DNA of 64,000 nucleotides, taken from assembly GCF_000372885.1 (NCBI RefSeq), contig NZ_KB889967.1, positions 2,476,655 through 2,540,654 of the forward strand, given 5' to 3'. The first letter of the stretch is position 1; every line of letters starts with the position of its first letter. The notes beneath the pieces were generated by a model that worked only from the letters and a program-made list of their open reading frames with translations, ran no database searches and had not been told where the DNA came from. The position numbers were made by a program, and so were the translations under genes. Positions 34,774 to 44,518 of this stretch are shown piece by piece. Source of the stretch: Methyloversatilis thermotolerans (GTDB taxonomy: Bacteria > Pseudomonadota > Gammaproteobacteria > Burkholderiales > Rhodocyclaceae).

Positions 34774-34792
34774 CTCAAACCGTCATCGTCAA
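34764..34792 (-). promoter_or_regulatory. Predicted crtE promoter
   Basis: Leftward: -35 TTGACG (34787-34792), 17-bp spacer, -10 TAGAGT (34764-34769), giving a leader of about 55 bases to the crtE ATG. Confidence 0.6.
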
Positions 34793-34803
34793 TCCCGCCT
34801 GAC

Positions 34804-36285
34804 ATGAACAGTCAACGCATCGCAGTGATCGGCGCCGGCATGGCCGGCCTGGTGGCCGCCCTGGAACTGGCCTGCCGCGGCCTGCAGGTCACGCTGCTGG
34901 AGCGCGCGGATACGCCGGGCGGCAAGCTGCGCGAACTGGAAATCGACGGCCGGCGACTGGATGCCGGTCCGACCGTACTTACGCTGCGCGAGGTGTTCGA
35001 CGAGGTCTTTGCGCGTGCCGGCAGCACGCTCGCGCAGCATGTGATGCTGCGGCCGCTCGACGTGCTGGCGCGCCATGCGTGGGCGGACGGCGGCGTGCTC
35101 GACCTGCACGCCGACGCCGGCCGTTCCGCGGATGCCATCGGCCGCTTTGCCGGCGCGGCCGAAGCCCGCGGCTTCATCGCATTCACGCGCGACGCGGCAC
35201 GCATACACCGTACGCTGGACGCCAGCTTCATGCGCGCGCAACGCCCCGATCCGCTGACGCTGAGCCTGCGCGCCGGGGTATCGATACTGGGCATCCGCCC
35301 GTTCTCCACGCTGTGGTCATCGCTGTGCGGCTATTTCCGCGATCACCGGCTGCGTCAGTTGTTCGGCCGCTACGCCACCTATTGCGGATCCTCACCTTTC
35401 GAGGCGCCCGCCACGCTCATGCTGGTCGCGCATGTCGAACAGCGTGGCGTATGGACCGTGGACGGCGGTCTGCACGCGCTTGCACGGGCACTCGCCACAC
35501 TGTGTGCGCAGCGCGGTGTGACGCTGCGCTACGGCAGTCATGTCGAGCGCATCGCACTGCGGGCGGGCCGGGTGACCGGGATCGAGCTGGCCGGCGGCGA
35601 AACGCTGCCGTGCGACGCCGTAGTGCTCAATGGCGACGTATCGGCACTCGCTGCCGGCTGTTTCGGCGACGCGGTGCGCCGCGCCGCACCCGCGGACGGC
35701 CCGCCGCCCGCGCGCTCGCTGTCCGCCCTCACCTGCAATCTGGTGGCGGAGACGCACGGCTTTCCTCTGCATCGTCACAACGTGTTTTTCTCGTCGGACT
35801 ACGCAGCGGAATTCAACGACCTCATGCAGCACCACCGGCTGCCGCGCCGGCCCACGGTCTATATCTGCGCCCAGGACAGACCGGATGGAGACGGTGAGCA
35901 CGGCGAACGGCTGTTCTGCCTGGTAAATGCGCCGGCCGACGCCGGGCGAGCCAGTGCGGACGATGCCGCGGTGCACCGTTGTGCGCGGGCCGCGCGCGCA
36001 CTGCTCGCGCGCTGCGGGCTGCGGATCGACCTCGACCCCGCCCGCTGCCAGGTCACCACGCCCCGCGATTTCGACCGACTGTTCCCGGCGTCAGCCGGTG
36101 CGCTGTACGGCGCCGCATCGCATGGCTGGCGGGCGGCCTTCCGGCGGCCCGGAGCGCGCAGCCGCGTGCCCGGACTTTATCTGGCCGGCGGCAGCGTGCA
36201 CCCGGGCCCCGGGCTGCCCATGGCGGCGCTGTCCGGACAGCTTGCCGCGGCATGCCTGCTGGACGACATCGGGAGAAAGACATGA
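34804..36285 (+). CDS. crtD: Methoxyneurosporene dehydrogenase (carotenoid 3,4-desaturase)
   Basis: CrtI-type FAD-dependent desaturase, 493 residues. N-terminal IAVIGAGMAGLVAALELACR dinucleotide fold and C-terminal GLYLAGGSVHPGPGLPMAAL signature. Assigned CrtD, not CrtI, by its pairing with crtC and presence of a separate crtI at 39327-40847. Its stop overlaps the crtC ATG. Confidence 0.93.
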   Translation: MNSQRIAVIGAGMAGLVAALELACRGLQVTLLERADTPGGKLRELEIDGRRLDAGPTVLTLREVFDEVFARAGSTLAQHVMLRPLDVLARHAWADGGVLDLHADAGRSADAIGRFAGAAEARGFIAFTRDAARIHRTLDASFMRAQRPDPLTLSLRAGVSILGIRPFSTLWSSLCGYFRDHRLRQLFGRYATYCGSSPFEAPATLMLVAHVEQRGVWTVDGGLHALARALATLCAQRGVTLRYGSHVERIALRAGRVTGIELAGGETLPCDAVVLNGDVSALAAGCFGDAVRRAAPADGPPPARSLSALTCNLVAETHGFPLHRHNVFFSSDYAAEFNDLMQHHRLPRRPTVYICAQDRPDGDGEHGERLFCLVNAPADAGRASADDAAVHRCARAARALLARCGLRIDLDPARCQVTTPRDFDRLFPASAGALYGAASHGWRAAFRRPGARSRVPGLYLAGGSVHPGPGLPMAALSGQLAAACLLDDIGRKT

Positions 36286-37226
36286 GCGCGCGACGGTTTG
36301 ACACCGAAGTGCCCGCTGGCGGCTATCGCTGGTGGTATATCGACGCCAACAGCGACGATGGCCGCTACGGACTGGTCATCATCGCCTTCATCGGCAGCGT
36401 GTTCTCGCCCTACTACGCGCGGGCGCGACGGCGCGAGCCAACGGCGGATCCGCATGCGCACTGCGCGGTAAACGTCGCGCTCTACGGCGACAACCGGCGC
36501 TGGACCATGACCGAACGCGGACCGCAGGCGCTGCAGCGGGACGCGCAGCATCTGCGCATCGGCCCCAGCCATCTGCACTGGGAAGGGGACGCACTGGTGA
36601 TCGATCTGGACGAGATCGGCGCACCACTGCCGCGCCGCGTATGCGGGCAGGTGCGGCTGTTCGCACCGACGCTGCGCGCCGACAGCTTTGCGCTGGACAG
36701 CGACGGCCACCATCGCTGGCAACCCATCGCTCCGTGCGCACGCATCGAAGTGCGCCTGGATGTGCCGGCCATGCACTGGCTGGGCGACGCCTACTGCGAC
36801 AGCAACAGCGGCGATCTGCCGCTTGAGCACAGCTTCAGCCACTGGCACTGGTCGCGCTGTACTTTGCGCGGCGGCGACACCGCGGTGCTGTATGACGTGA
36901 GCGGTCGCGATGGCGCGCGCACCGCGCTCGCACTGCACTTCGACGCGGATGGCGCGCAGCGCCGCTTCGACGCGCCCCCGGAATGCACACTGCCGGGCAC
37001 GCGCTGGGGCATCGCGCGCAGCACCCGCTGTGAGCGCGGCGCGCCGCCACAGGTGCGCACGCTCGAGGACACGCCGTTCTACGCGCGATCGCTGCTGCAC
37101 ACGCAACTGCTCGGCGAACCGGTGCGCGGCGTGCACGAGAGCCTGGATCTGACCCGCTTCAGCAGCGGCTGGGTGCAGATGCTGTTGCCCTTCCGCATGC
37201 CGCGGCGAGCACACTGGCATGGCTGA
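36282..37226 (+). CDS. crtC: Hydroxyneurosporene synthase (carotenoid 1,2-hydratase)
   Basis: Adds water to the psi end of neurosporene/lycopene. 314 residues; the lipocalin-like CrtC family motifs GGYRWWYIDANSDDGRYGLV (key WWYIDA) and the FSPYYARARR loop are present, with LGDAYCDSNSGDLPLE in the second half. Needed for spirilloxanthin-type carotenoids together with crtD and crtF. Confidence 0.95.
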   Translation: MSARRFDTEVPAGGYRWWYIDANSDDGRYGLVIIAFIGSVFSPYYARARRREPTADPHAHCAVNVALYGDNRRWTMTERGPQALQRDAQHLRIGPSHLHWEGDALVIDLDEIGAPLPRRVCGQVRLFAPTLRADSFALDSDGHHRWQPIAPCARIEVRLDVPAMHWLGDAYCDSNSGDLPLEHSFSHWHWSRCTLRGGDTAVLYDVSGRDGARTALALHFDADGAQRRFDAPPECTLPGTRWGIARSTRCERGAPPQVRTLEDTPFYARSLLHTQLLGEPVRGVHESLDLTRFSSGWVQMLLPFRMPRRAHWHG

Positions 37227-37251
37227 ACATGACTTCCTCGCCGGCGTGCGA

Positions 37252-37392
37252 TCATGAATCCCCGGACTTGTCCGGCGGCCGGTCGTGACGACGCTGCAGC
37301 CGCCTTACCGATATCAGCTGATAGATGGCGAACACCAGTGCGCCGCCGAAGATCAGACCCGCTTCGATGATTACCATGACCGTGGGACTCAT
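37252..37392 (-). CDS. Small single-span membrane protein, 46 residues
   Basis: Short frame on the minus strand between the rightward crtC and bchO. It has an ATG at 37392 preceded at four bases by GGAGG, and ends in TGA at 37252. The product begins MSPTVMVIIEAGLIFGGALV, continues as one hydrophobic helix through VFAIYQLI, and ends in a basic tail (VRRLQRRHDRPPDKSGDS). An N-out helix with positive tail inside fits an assembly or accessory peptide such as those of antenna complexes, but no family is recognised. Convergent with crtC (25 bp apart) and divergent from bchO (48 bp). Confidence 0.6.
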   Translation of the reverse strand: MSPTVMVIIEAGLIFGGALVFAIYQLISVRRLQRRHDRPPDKSGDS

Positions 37393-37440
37393 GACACCTC
37401 CGATTCAGGACACCTTGCGTACGCAGATGGCGGAAACACC

Positions 37441-38346
37441 ATGAACGCCCGCCTCGACTGGCTGCGCGACGGCACCGACTGGCCGCATCGCGAGCACAGC
37501 CGCTTCGTCGACGCGGGCGGCGTACGCTGGCATGTGCAGATCGCCGGCGACGGCCCGCCGCTCCTGCTGTTGCACGGTGCAGGCGCGTCCACCCACACCT
37601 GGCGCGATCTGCTGCCGCGGCTCACGCCGCGATTCCGGCTCATCGCACCCGACCTGCCCGGCCACGCGTTCAGCACTGCGCTTGCCGGATCGCGCCAGGG
37701 GCTGGTCGGCATCGCCCATGCGCTCGGCGAGCTGCTGCGCGTACTCGGCCTGACACCCGCACAGGCGGTCGGCCATTCCGCCGGCGCAGCGCTGATGCTG
37801 CAGATGCAGTTCGATGGCGCTCTGCGCGCCGCACACCTTGTCGGCATCAACGGCGCCGTGATGCCGCTGCCCGGTCTGCCCGGCCTGCTGTTCCCGCTGG
37901 CCGCGCGCCTGCTGGCTCAGACATCGCTGACCGCCCGCGTGTTCGCGTACCGCGCGCGGCGGCCCGGCGCGGTCGAGCGTCTGGTCGCCAGCACCGGTTC
38001 GATGCTGGACGCGCGCGGCCTCGATCTGTACACCCGCCTGGTGCGCAACCCGGCCCATGTCGAAGGCGTGCTGCGCATGATGGCGCACTGGGACGTCGCT
38101 CCCCTGCTGCAAGGGCTGCCGCGCATCGATGCACAGGTGACGCTGATCGCCAGCGCCGGGGACCGCACCGTACCACCCGACAACTCGCGGCGCGCCGCCC
38201 GCCTGCTTCGCCACGGCGAAGTGCGGCTGCTGGACAGCGGCGGACACCTTGCGCACGAGGAGCAGCCCGCCCTGTTCGCCACGCTGATCAGCGCAGCGGC
38301 AGATGCGCCCTGTCCTGACGTTCCAGCCGCTCGAACAGTTCGATGA
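37441..38346 (+). CDS. bchO: Alpha/beta hydrolase BchO (Mg-chelatase accessory)
   Basis: Alpha/beta-fold hydrolase, 301 residues, of the BchO family often encoded with bchI/bchD. Oxyanion region LLLLHGAGASTHTWRD, nucleophile elbow VGHSAGAAL, and C-terminal GGHLAHEEQP supply the expected Ser, and His positions. The enzymatic reaction is not established. Its last 59 bp overlap the end of crtB on the other strand. Confidence 0.92.
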   Translation: MNARLDWLRDGTDWPHREHSRFVDAGGVRWHVQIAGDGPPLLLLHGAGASTHTWRDLLPRLTPRFRLIAPDLPGHAFSTALAGSRQGLVGIAHALGELLRVLGLTPAQAVGHSAGAALMLQMQFDGALRAAHLVGINGAVMPLPGLPGLLFPLAARLLAQTSLTARVFAYRARRPGAVERLVASTGSMLDARGLDLYTRLVRNPAHVEGVLRMMAHWDVAPLLQGLPRIDAQVTLIASAGDRTVPPDNSRRAARLLRHGEVRLLDSGGHLAHEEQPALFATLISAAADAPCPDVPAARTVR

Positions 38347-39334
38347 GCCATTCCATGCGCTGCCGGGGCGTACGCACCGGCAGGCGCTCCAGCAGGGGCG
38401 CGATGCGGCTGGGTGGCGCGGTCACGACGGCATCTGCCAGATCGGCCACCTCGTCGAGCACGACATAGCGCCCCGCCGCCGGCTCACTCCCCTGCCGGAA
38501 GGCCTCGGCCAGCAGCAGCGCCTTGCGCCACGGCGACACGACGGCGCGCGTGGTAACCGAATCGTAGCCATTGGCGATGACGACGCGACCGATGTCGCGA
38601 TAGATGCTGCAGGCGGCGCGCATCGCCGGCCGGCACGCCGGCGGCAGTCGCTCGATGCCGGACGCCGCGCGTGCGTACAGCAGATCGGCGCAGCGCAGCA
38701 GGCGGTCGATGACCGGTACCAGCCTGGGGTCGAACACCGGATGCGCGAGCCAGGCATCCGGATCGAGCCCGGCCACGCGCATCCAGCCACGCGGCAGATA
38801 GAGCCGGCCGCGGCGCGCGTCCTCGCCGACATCGCGCGCGATATTGGTGAGCTGCATGGCCAGTCCGAGATCGCAGGCGCGCGCCGCCAGCTCGCGTTCG
38901 CGCACCCCCATCAGCGTGCCCATCATGGCGCCCACGGTACCGGCCACGCGCGCGCAGTAGTCATACAGCTCCGACAGCGTGTCGTACTGACGCGCCTGCG
39001 CATCCCACGCGAAGCCCTCGATCAGGGCATGCAGCAGTGCCGGCGCGATGCCGTGATGCGCCACCACGTCGGCCAGCATGCGGTCCTCCGGCAGCGCATG
39101 AGGGCGGCCGGCGCACGCCGCATCGACGCGATCGCGCAAGGCCGCCACCACGCCTGCGTCGGCCTCATGCGCATCGACCAGGTCGTCGGCCACGCGACAG
39201 AAGGCGTACAGCCCGCATGCCGGCTCGCGCAGCGGACGCGGGAGCAGCAGAGAAGCCGCATGGAAGGAGCGCGACCCATGACGCAAGCGCCACTGGCAGT
39301 GTGCGCGATCACCGTCGCGGGCGAATTCAGACAT
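38288..39334 (-). CDS. crtB: Phytoene synthase
   Basis: Condenses two GGPP to phytoene. 348 residues; Asp-rich motifs CRVADDLVDAHEAD and NIARDVGEDARRGRLYLP of the squalene/phytoene synthase family. ATG 39334 overlaps the end of crtI by 8 bp. Last gene of bchI-bchD-crtI-crtB. Confidence 0.96.
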   Translation of the reverse strand: MSEFARDGDRAHCQWRLRHGSRSFHAASLLLPRPLREPACGLYAFCRVADDLVDAHEADAGVVAALRDRVDAACAGRPHALPEDRMLADVVAHHGIAPALLHALIEGFAWDAQARQYDTLSELYDYCARVAGTVGAMMGTLMGVRERELAARACDLGLAMQLTNIARDVGEDARRGRLYLPRGWMRVAGLDPDAWLAHPVFDPRLVPVIDRLLRCADLLYARAASGIERLPPACRPAMRAACSIYRDIGRVVIANGYDSVTTRAVVSPWRKALLLAEAFRQGSEPAAGRYVVLDEVADLADAVVTAPPSRIAPLLERLPVRTPRQRMEWLIELFERLERQDRAHLPLR

Positions 39335-40847
39335 GGCGGACGTCCGGCACCAGGCGATCGAGCACGCGCGCCGACGACAGCACGCCGGGCAGACCGGCCC
39401 CCGGATGCGTGCCGGCACCAACCAGGTAGAGCCCGTCCAGTTCCTCGCTGCGGTTGTGCGGCCGGAACCAGGCGCTCTGGGTGAGCACCGGTTCCAGACC
39501 GAAGGCGGCCCCCTTGACCGACAGCAGGCGATCGCTGAAGTCCTGTGGCGTCATGACGCGCGACGTCACGATGTTGTCCGCCAGTCCTGGCATCAGTACA
39601 TCCTGCAGCCGGCGCTCCACCGCCCGTCGGTACGGTTCCGCCCGCTCCGCCCAGTCCACGCCGGCATCCAGGTGAGGCACCGGCGACAGCGCGTAGAAGG
39701 CGTCGCAACCCGGCGGCGCGAGCGAGGGATCGGTTGCGGTCGGCCGGTGCAGGTAGAGGCTGAAATCGTCGGCCAGCACATGGCGCTGGAAAATGTCCTT
39801 GAGCAGGCCACGATAACGCGGGCCTAGCGCGATCATGTGATGCGGCAGCGCATCGTAGCGACGCCGGGTACCGAAGTACCAGACGAAAAGACTCATCGAA
39901 TAGCGTGCCGCGGCCAGCCGCCGGTCGGTCCAGCGCTGTCGCGGCAGATCGGCCAGCAGTCGGCTGTAGGTATGGGCGGCGTCGGCATTCGACACCACGA
40001 CGTCGGCTTCCAGCGTGCGGCCATCGGCCAGACGCACGCCACTTGCCCGACCATCGCGCACGGTGATGGCGCTGACCTCGGCATTGCACTGCACGACATT
40101 GCCCTGGCCGCGGATGAGATCCACCAGACCGGTCACCAGACGGCCGGTGCCGCCCATCGCGAAATGCACGCCCCACCGCCTTTCCAGGTGCGCGATCAGT
40201 CCGTACAGCGAGGTGATGGTGAAAGGATTGCCGCCCACGAACAAGGGATGGAAGCTGAGCGCGAAGCGCAGGCGCGGATCGCGCACATGCCGCGCGACCA
40301 GGCTGTACAGGCTGCGGTAGCTGCGCAGCTTCACCATGTCCGGCAGCACGCGCGCCATGTCCTGCCAGCGATCGAAGGGCTGGTCGCCGAGCTGTTCGAA
40401 GCCGACACGGCAGATCGCTTCGCTTGCGCGCATGAATTTCTCATAGCCGGGTACATCGGCCGGCGACAGCCGTGCGACCTCGCGCCGCATCAGATCCGCG
40501 TCGCCGCTGCAGTCGAAGGTCGACCCGTCATCGAAGCGTATGCGATAGAAGGGCTGCATCGGCACCAGCGTGACATCGTCCGCCATGCGTCGGCCGCACA
40601 GCGTCCACAGTTCCTCGAACAGGAAGGGCGCGGTGATGATGGTGGGGCCGGCGTCGAAGGTGAAGCCATCCTGACGGAATACCGAGGCACGACCGCCCGG
40701 TGCCTCCAGCCGCTCCAGCACGGTGACCCGGTAGCCGCGCGCGCCCAGACGGATGGCCGCGGCCAGCCCGCCGAAGCCGCTGCCTATCACCACGGCATGA
40801 GGTGCTTCGGCCCAGCGACGGACGCCGGAGTCGGAAGGAATGGTCAT
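39327..40847 (-). CDS. crtI: Phytoene desaturase
   Basis: FAD-dependent desaturase converting phytoene to neurosporene/lycopene; 506 residues. N-terminal HAVVIGSGFGGLAAAIRLGA, substrate-domain GGRASVFRQDGFTFDAGPT, and C-terminal GLYLVGAGTHPGAGLPGVL. ATG 40847 is used; 16 bp separate it from bchD. Confidence 0.96.
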   Translation of the reverse strand: MTIPSDSGVRRWAEAPHAVVIGSGFGGLAAAIRLGARGYRVTVLERLEAPGGRASVFRQDGFTFDAGPTIITAPFLFEELWTLCGRRMADDVTLVPMQPFYRIRFDDGSTFDCSGDADLMRREVARLSPADVPGYEKFMRASEAICRVGFEQLGDQPFDRWQDMARVLPDMVKLRSYRSLYSLVARHVRDPRLRFALSFHPLFVGGNPFTITSLYGLIAHLERRWGVHFAMGGTGRLVTGLVDLIRGQGNVVQCNAEVSAITVRDGRASGVRLADGRTLEADVVVSNADAAHTYSRLLADLPRQRWTDRRLAAARYSMSLFVWYFGTRRRYDALPHHMIALGPRYRGLLKDIFQRHVLADDFSLYLHRPTATDPSLAPPGCDAFYALSPVPHLDAGVDWAERAEPYRRAVERRLQDVLMPGLADNIVTSRVMTPQDFSDRLLSVKGAAFGLEPVLTQSAWFRPHNRSEELDGLYLVGAGTHPGAGLPGVLSSARVLDRLVPDVRHV

Positions 40848-40863
40848 GATCGCGCGTCCGGAA

Positions 40864-42624
40864 TCATGCGGCGCGGGCGTACTCGCCGGCCTCGCGCACC
40901 AGACGGGAAATGCCGTGCGCATCTGCCCTGGGCAGCGGTGCATACAGCGCGCCCATGCGCTCGGCCAGGCAGCGCGCCGCCGGATAGGGACGCGGCGAGG
41001 TATCGATCAGTACCGCGTGCAGCAGCGAGGCGCGCACCCGCCGCGCCGCCTCGAGCGCATCGTGCTCGGCGCGCTGCCGCCCCCCCTGGCCATCGCGCGC
41101 AACGTTGCCGCGGCCATCGGTCAGCAGCACCAGCGTGGCCGAATCGCCCTGCCGGCGCACTGCATCGGCAAGCAGCCAGCCCGCTTCTATGCCCTGCGCC
41201 AGCGGCGTACCGCCACCGCCCGGCAAGCTCGACAGGCTGCGCCGCGCACGCACGAGGGAGCGGGTCGGCGGCAACAGAAGATCGGCAGCCGTGCCGCGGA
41301 ACGCGATCAGCGCGACCCGGTCGCGGCGCGCGTAGCACTCGGCGAGCAGCAGTTCGACCGCGCCTTTCGCTTCACCCAGCCGCTGCAGGGCGGTGGAACC
41401 GGATGCATCGACGACGAAAATCGTGGTGGTCCGGCGTCGCGGTTTGTGCAGCCGGATGCGGAAGTCATCGCTGTCGATCACCAGGCGCGCGCCTCCTTGC
41501 GCCGGCTGGCGCAGCGACTGCCAGGGTGCCGCCGCGCGCAAGGTATCGATCACGCTCAGCCGCATGCCGCGCTCCGGCTGACCGCGCCGCACGCAGACCG
41601 GTCGACCGCGCGGGCCCAGGGGCGCGGCTTCGCCGCTGCGGCCGTGACCGGTCGGCGGTATGCGCGAACGGCGGGCACGCGGCGTGCCAGCGAAAACATT
41701 TTCGGGCAGGGCGGCGCCCACCGCCTCAACGGCCTGCCCGTCCTCATCGCCACCCGAAGCGCCTTCCGCTCCGCTCTCCGGCCGCGCATCGTCACTGTCA
41801 CGCACGGGCGGGGGTGTGGCCGCGTCGGCGGACCTCGGCGCGGTGTCGGTCGATTGCAGGCGCGCGCGCGTCTGCAGCACCAGCCTGACCGCCAGCGCAA
41901 TGTCGTCGCCAGCGATGGCCGGGCGCCCGTCGAGCGCTGCCGCCGCGCGCGCGGCACGGGCGGCGAACAGCAGCGCGCGCGGATTGTGCACGCCCAGCCG
42001 CGCCGCGCGCGCGGCCAGATCGATCAGACTGTCCTCATCAAGCGCGACGGTAGCGAGCCGCTGTGCCGCGCCGGCGATGTCCTGCGCCGAGAACGGCAAA
42101 TCGGGCAGATCCGCCTGCCGCAGAGGATCGAGCATCACGTCGAAAGCAAGCCGCTCGGCCAGCACCGCCGGAGTACCGGTTTCGTCATCCTCCGCCTCGT
42201 CCAGCGCGATCACGGCGACACGCGCATCGTGCACCGCCTCGATCCCGTCGCGCAGCAGCGCGATGGATCCGCTGTCGAGGGCCGCAGCGACGCGCGCCGC
42301 GCTGTCCGCCCGCAAGCGTTCGGCCATGGCGAGCAGCAGCCAGCCGCCGTCGGCTTCGGCCAGCAGACCGCGCTGGCCGACCGGGCGCCCACCGGTGAGC
42401 GTGGCTTCGATGTCCAGGCCGCCGAGCAGCCGCGCGTCCGGCACGCCGAGCGGCACCTTGCGCACCGGCGTGTCGGGCGCGAGCAGCGCGCGCCATTGCG
42501 CGAGCCAGCGTTCACGCGCCGGACCGACGCGGGCACGCAGCCGCACCCCGCCCAGCCCGCGCGGATCCACCGCCGCGAGCGCGGCCGGCAGCATGGCCAG
42601 CACACCGCGTTCGCCGCTGGTCAT
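40864..42624 (-). CDS. bchD: Magnesium chelatase subunit D
   Basis: Platform subunit of Mg-chelatase, 586 residues: a degenerate N-terminal AAA+ region, an acidic/proline-rich linker near 255-300, and a C-terminal von Willebrand A domain with the MIDAS motif [10 protein letters not shown] (about residue 400) and [10 protein letters not shown]. The ATG overlaps the bchI stop by 4 bp. Confidence 0.96.
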   Translation of the reverse strand: MTSGERGVLAMLPAALAAVDPRGLGGVRLRARVGPARERWLAQWRALLAPDTPVRKVPLGVPDARLLGGLDIEATLTGGRPVGQRGLLAEADGGWLLLAMAERLRADSAARVAAALDSGSIALLRDGIEAVHDARVAVIALDEAEDDETGTPAVLAERLAFDVMLDPLRQADLPDLPFSAQDIAGAAQRLATVALDEDSLIDLAARAARLGVHNPRALLFAARAARAAAALDGRPAIAGDDIALAVRLVLQTRARLQSTDTAPRSADAATPPPVRDSDDARPESGAEGASGGDEDGQAVEAVGAALPENVFAGTPRARRSRIPPTGHGRSGEAAPLGPRGRPVCVRRGQPERGMRLSVIDTLRAAAPWQSLRQPAQGGARLVIDSDDFRIRLHKPRRRTTTIFVVDASGSTALQRLGEAKGAVELLLAECYARRDRVALIAFRGTAADLLLPPTRSLVRARRSLSSLPGGGGTPLAQGIEAGWLLADAVRRQGDSATLVLLTDGRGNVARDGQGGRQRAEHDALEAARRVRASLLHAVLIDTSPRPYPAARCLAERMGALYAPLPRADAHGISRLVREAGEYARAA

Positions 42625-43637
42625 GCGGGCAGCACCTCGTCCACCACGCGCGCGACCCGCACTCCCGACCCGGTCTCGTCCAGCGGATCACGCCGCATGC
42701 GATGGCACAGCGCGAGTGGCGCCATGCGCCGCAGGTGAACATCGCTCACCGCCACATCGCCCTCCAGCGCGGCCAGCGCGCGGGCCGCCCGTATCAGCGC
42801 CAGTTCGCCGCGCAGGCCATCGGTACCCAGCTGCATGCACAGCCTGGCCGCCTGTTCCAGCGCCGCATCCGGCACCACCACCCGCGCCAGCCGTCGACGC
42901 CCCGACACGATGCGGCGACGCAGGGCCGCGTCGGCGCGCGCCCAGTGCGCGCAGAAACCTGCGCGGTCGCGCTCGAACGCGTCGCGTCGCTTCACCACCT
43001 CGACCCGGGTCGGCAGATCGGTCGGCGTGGTCACATTGACCGCCAGGCCGAAGCGATCGAGCAACTGCGGCCGCAGATCGCCCTCCTCCGGATTGCCGCT
43101 GCCGACCAGCACGAAGCGCGCCGGGTGCCGCACGCTCAGACCTTCCCGCTCGACCACGTTCTCACCGGAGGCGGCGACATCGATCAGCAGGTCAACCAGA
43201 TGGTCTTCCAGCAGGTTCACTTCGTCGACATACAGGAAACCGCGATGGGCACGCGCGAGCAAACCGGGTTCGAACGCCTTTTCGCCACTGGACAGCGCGC
43301 GCTGCAGGTCGAGCGCACCGACCACTCTGTCCTCGGTCGCGCCGAGCGGCAGATCGACCACCGGCACCGGCTGACGGACCGCGCGCGGGCGTGCGCCGCC
43401 GCGACACGCGTCGCACAGCCCTGCGCCATCGGTCGGGTCGCAGTGGAAGGCGCAGCCCTCGGCCACCGGCATCATGGGCAACAGAGCCGCCAGCGCACGG
43501 ACCGTGGTCGATTTGCCGGTGCCCCGGTCGCCCAGTACCAGCACGCCACCGATGTCGGGATCGACCGCGGCCAGCAACATGGCCTGCTTCATGTCGTCCT
43601 GACCCACGATGGCGGAAAAGGGGAAAGCCAGCGCCAT
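42621..43637 (-). CDS. bchI: Magnesium chelatase ATPase subunit I
   Basis: AAA+ ATPase of Mg-chelatase, 338 residues. Walker [15 protein letters not shown], Walker [15 protein letters not shown], sensor [23 protein letters not shown] 43637 is preceded by GGAGG; the longer frame to 43670 is rejected. Confidence 0.97.
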   Translation of the reverse strand: MALAFPFSAIVGQDDMKQAMLLAAVDPDIGGVLVLGDRGTGKSTTVRALAALLPMMPVAEGCAFHCDPTDGAGLCDACRGGARPRAVRQPVPVVDLPLGATEDRVVGALDLQRALSSGEKAFEPGLLARAHRGFLYVDEVNLLEDHLVDLLIDVAASGENVVEREGLSVRHPARFVLVGSGNPEEGDLRPQLLDRFGLAVNVTTPTDLPTRVEVVKRRDAFERDRAGFCAHWARADAALRRRIVSGRRRLARVVVPDAALEQAARLCMQLGTDGLRGELALIRAARALAALEGDVAVSDVHLRRMAPLALCHRMRRDPLDETGSGVRVARVVDEVLPA

Positions 43638-43686
43638 GACACACCTCCTCGACGGCGATGTGGACGGCATGGGTCCACATGTCGAG

Positions 43687-43730
43687 TGTCACTCTAGGCT
43701 GACTTCAACGCGATGTCTACAAAGTTGACA
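43687..43730 (-). promoter_or_regulatory. Predicted bchI promoter with PpsR-like operators
   Basis: Leftward -35 TAGACA (43714-43719), 17-bp spacer, -10 TAGAGT (43691-43696). An 18-bp element TGTCACTCTAGGCTGACT (43687-43704; TGT-N12-ACT) covers the -10 and a second palindrome TGTCTACAAAGTTGACA (43714-43730, 17 bp) covers the -35. Confidence 0.5.
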
Positions 43731-44223
43731 CTTTTCGTGTCAGTCCGTCGAACACCAGGGGCAGCGCCCGTGTCGTGAACGCGTCCCCATAGCGCGTGCG
43801 GCGGGTTTCGAACAGGCTCACGACGCGACCGCGCGGCGTCGGCTGATCGAACGGGGTGTACATGTAGATGGACGTTTCAGGGGATTCGAAATGCACGCGC
43901 AAGGCCGGCTTGCGCGCGGCGTCGATCTCCGGTGGCAAGGCGATCCGGGCGGCCAGCACATAGGCGATCAGCCTTTCCTGCCAGGCCAGCTCGACCAGCC
44001 TGTCGTGCAGCATTTCATATTGCAGGTAATCCGGCAGCGGGTAATGCCTCGGTTCGGATTCAAGCGGATGCACATGTCCGGACGGCGTGACATAGATGCC
44101 GAACGGCCACACGGTGCCGAAACGCTCCAGTCGCTCGCGCGCCAGCCTGTTGCCACGGTCGAGCAGTTCGAGCAGATGCAGCTCAGGCCAGGGGGTGTCC
44201 GGGGCGAGAAGCGGAAGCGCCAT
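43717..44223 (-). CDS. Hypothetical protein, 168 residues
   Basis: No family recognised. From ATG 44223 (MALPLLAPDTPWPELHLLEL) the product is soluble, with a mixed alpha/beta look: ERFGTVWPFGIYVTPSGHVHPLE, a stretch ALRVHFESPETSIYMYTPFD and an ending ALPLVFDGLTRKVSTL. The pattern of an initial helix followed by 'YVTPSGHVHPLE' resembles small proteins that bind or report on a partner, but no function can be assigned. It reads toward bchI in the same direction with 79 bp between, and its end overlaps the bchI promoter region. A longer frame to 44361 exists. Confidence 0.7.
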   Translation of the reverse strand: MALPLLAPDTPWPELHLLELLDRGNRLARERLERFGTVWPFGIYVTPSGHVHPLESEPRHYPLPDYLQYEMLHDRLVELAWQERLIAYVLAARIALPPEIDAARKPALRVHFESPETSIYMYTPFDQPTPRGRVVSLFETRRTRYGDAFTTRALPLVFDGLTRKVSTL

Positions 44224-44419
44224 GATGTCGTCCTGTCTGAGTAAGGCGTGATCGCCGCGCGGGTGCAGTGCAATGCTATGCCAGTCGGCGGCCGCTGCCG
44301 CATCGCACAAGCAACTTGAAACACTTGCGGCCGGCAGCCGGGCCCGGGCCGTCCCATTCATACGTCATCGCAGCGCGAAAGCTTGAGCGCCGCCGCCTGC
44401 CTTCCGCATGCTCTTATAG

Positions 44420-44436
44420 GCGGGAATTCTTCCCGC
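44420..44436. promoter_or_regulatory. Palindrome upstream of the M48 peptidase gene
   Basis: Perfect 7-bp arms GCGGGAA / TTCCCGC around TTC. It lies about 83 bp upstream of the peptidase start, in the 295-bp non-coding stretch 44224-44518 between two divergent genes; a further motif TACTCCTCCGTATAACT follows at about 44473. Could be an operator or a short hairpin; not assigned. Confidence 0.4.
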
Positions 44437-44518
44437 GTCCATTCAGGCATTCGGCTGATTGCAGGTCTTAGGTACTCCTCCGTATAACTTTGGTCCAACT
44501 CCATCCGGGACCTCCGCC

